A DNA stretch of 61,299 nt from CAZAQK01 sp046344715 (GTDB taxonomy: Bacteria > Pseudomonadota > Alphaproteobacteria > Rickettsiales > SXRF01): contig JBKDKX010000021.1 in the NCBI GenBank assembly GCA_046344715.1, positions 1 through 61,299 of the forward strand, read 5' to 3'. The stretch's first letter is position 1; every line of letters starts with the position of its first letter. Positions 60,662 to 61,299 of this stretch are shown piece after piece. Both the position numbers and the translations under genes were made by a program. Below the pieces are notes generated by a model. That model was not told the DNA's origin. It saw nothing but the letters and a program-made list of their open reading frames with translations, and made no database searches.

Positions 60662-61299
60662 TTAAGCCTTTTTCCTTAAAATATTTAATGGCTCCGGGAT
60701 GCATGGGAGCAAGACGGCCTTCCGTCACCATATGGCTTGCATCCAGCGTTGAAAATACAGGATGCAGCGTTTTGAAATTGTCCAGATTATCAAATACTGC
60801 CTTTACCATCTGGTAGACCACATCGTCTTCTATGTCCTTGGAAGTAACTAATACAGCCTTCACACCAAATGTACGAACATCGACAGCGTTTCCTTTATAC
60901 ATGTTGGCAGGAATAATTGCGCGGGCATAGAATGGATTTTCTGCAATCATCGCATCAATCACCGGCCCAGTGACGTCAACAATTTTAGTGTCACATGCAG
61001 AGGTCACCTGCTGCACGGCACCGTTCGGATGTCCACCTGCATATACCATCGCATCAATTGTTCCATTACATAGTGCTTCCGCCTGATCATTTGATTTGAG
61101 ATCCACTACGCCGGAAAATGTTTTATTGCTCCAGCCTTTACGATTCATCAGCTCTTCAATGGTCGCCCGCATCCCAGAACCAGGTGCACCAAGATCTACA
61201 CGCTTACCCTTTAGATCATCAAAATCCTTAATCTTTGCATCCCTGCGGGTAATAACGGTGAACGGTTCAGAATGGAGAGCAAAAAGCATGCGCAAATCT
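60654..61299 (-). CDS. TAXI-family TRAP transporter solute-binding protein, N-terminus beyond the window
   Basis: The visible 213 or so residues are the C-terminal two thirds of a TAXI periplasmic binding protein: ALHSEPFTVITRRDAKIKDFDDLKGKRVDLG, GSGMRATIEELM, GTIDAMVYAGGHPNGAVQ and IVDVTGPVID. The reading frame continues to the window edge, and the apparent TTG start at 61295 is only the edge of the frame. Such proteins deliver dicarboxylates or glutamate to a tripartite TRAP permease, which must be encoded elsewhere. Proximity to an SDF symporter suggests shared substrates. Confidence 0.92.
   Translation of the reverse strand, partial: DLRMLFALHSEPFTVITRRDAKIKDFDDLKGKRVDLGAPGSGMRATIEELMNRKGWSNKTFSGVVDLKSNDQAEALCNGTIDAMVYAGGHPNGAVQQVTSACDTKIVDVTGPVIDAMIAENPFYARAIIPANMYKGNAVDVRTFGVKAVLVTSKDIEDDVVYQMVKAVFDNLDNFKTLHPVFSTLDASHMVTEGRLAPMHPGAIKYFKEKGLID

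Overview
This window looks like a chromosomal segment of an alphaproteobacterium. The evidence is a ClpS-ClpA pair, electron-transfer flavoprotein genes beside a PduO-type adenosyltransferase and a HIG1-like twin-helix protein, a single bifunctional RelA/SpoT, hemD followed by a mitofilin-like gene and hemY, and NDUFS4-like and NDUFS6-like complex I accessory proteins. Other supporting signs are a complete cpa/tad pilus assembly set and TTAA-N7-TTAA (CtrA-type) boxes. The 23S rRNA gene has its own promoter and no 16S gene upstream, and several palindromic repeat families lie inside genes. Both features recall Rickettsiales and neighbouring deep lineages, but the metabolic and surface gene content does not look strongly reduced. 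I cannot name the order with confidence.

Layout. 1-2421: 5' two thirds of a 23S rRNA gene (minus strand), its leader and promoter. 2422-5962: clpS, clpA and a coiled-coil protein. 5963-9200 (minus): secreted protease, motB, phospholipid methyltransferase, creatininase-like protein. 9248-13992: nth, nadE, etfA, etfB and cob(I)alamin adenosyltransferase. 13998-19578 (minus): small membrane and zinc proteins, lytic transglycosylase, lipoprotein hydrolase, rlmE, ppx, rodA. 19712-31030: Tad pilus locus, with tadE-like genes, tadG and tadD on plus and cpaB-C-D-E-F-tadB-tadC on minus. 31276-39251 (plus): relA/spoT, an inserted sulfatase, pdxJ, acpS, hemD, mitofilin-like gene, hemY. 39384-44596 (minus): lipoprotein and the gatC-gatA-gatB operon interrupted by three extra ORFs. 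44752-47488: ruvX, plsY, dprA. 47594-51406: an accessory island with a 679-residue orphan, a dprA fragment, an intact IS5-family element and two small ORFs. 51520-59213: topA, rnr, NDUFS4-like gene, DUF2610-like gene and a 769-residue coiled-coil protein. 59304-61299 (minus): an SDF-family symporter and a TAXI-type binding protein cut by the window edge.

The most unusual feature is a transposon-like unit at 41540-41945. A small VSR-like (DUF559) nuclease gene is bounded by inverted hairpin repeats and lodged at the original start of gatB. Behind it, gatB begins with a second copy of the same nine-residue N-terminus, written almost entirely in different synonymous codons. The element keeps ATGA stop-start overlaps with gatA and gatB. 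The same hairpin geometry without a nuclease sits in frame inside nadE. Two other insertions, a sulfatase after relA and an orphan gene after dprA, are also bordered by partial second copies of the neighbouring host gene. Three further palindromic repeat families supply a lipoprotein signal peptide, a PdxJ C-terminal tail and the RuvX start codon. Together they show a genome in which palindromic and illegitimately recombined insertions are tolerated within operons and coding sequence. Base composition remarks are by eye, and no homology searches were run.
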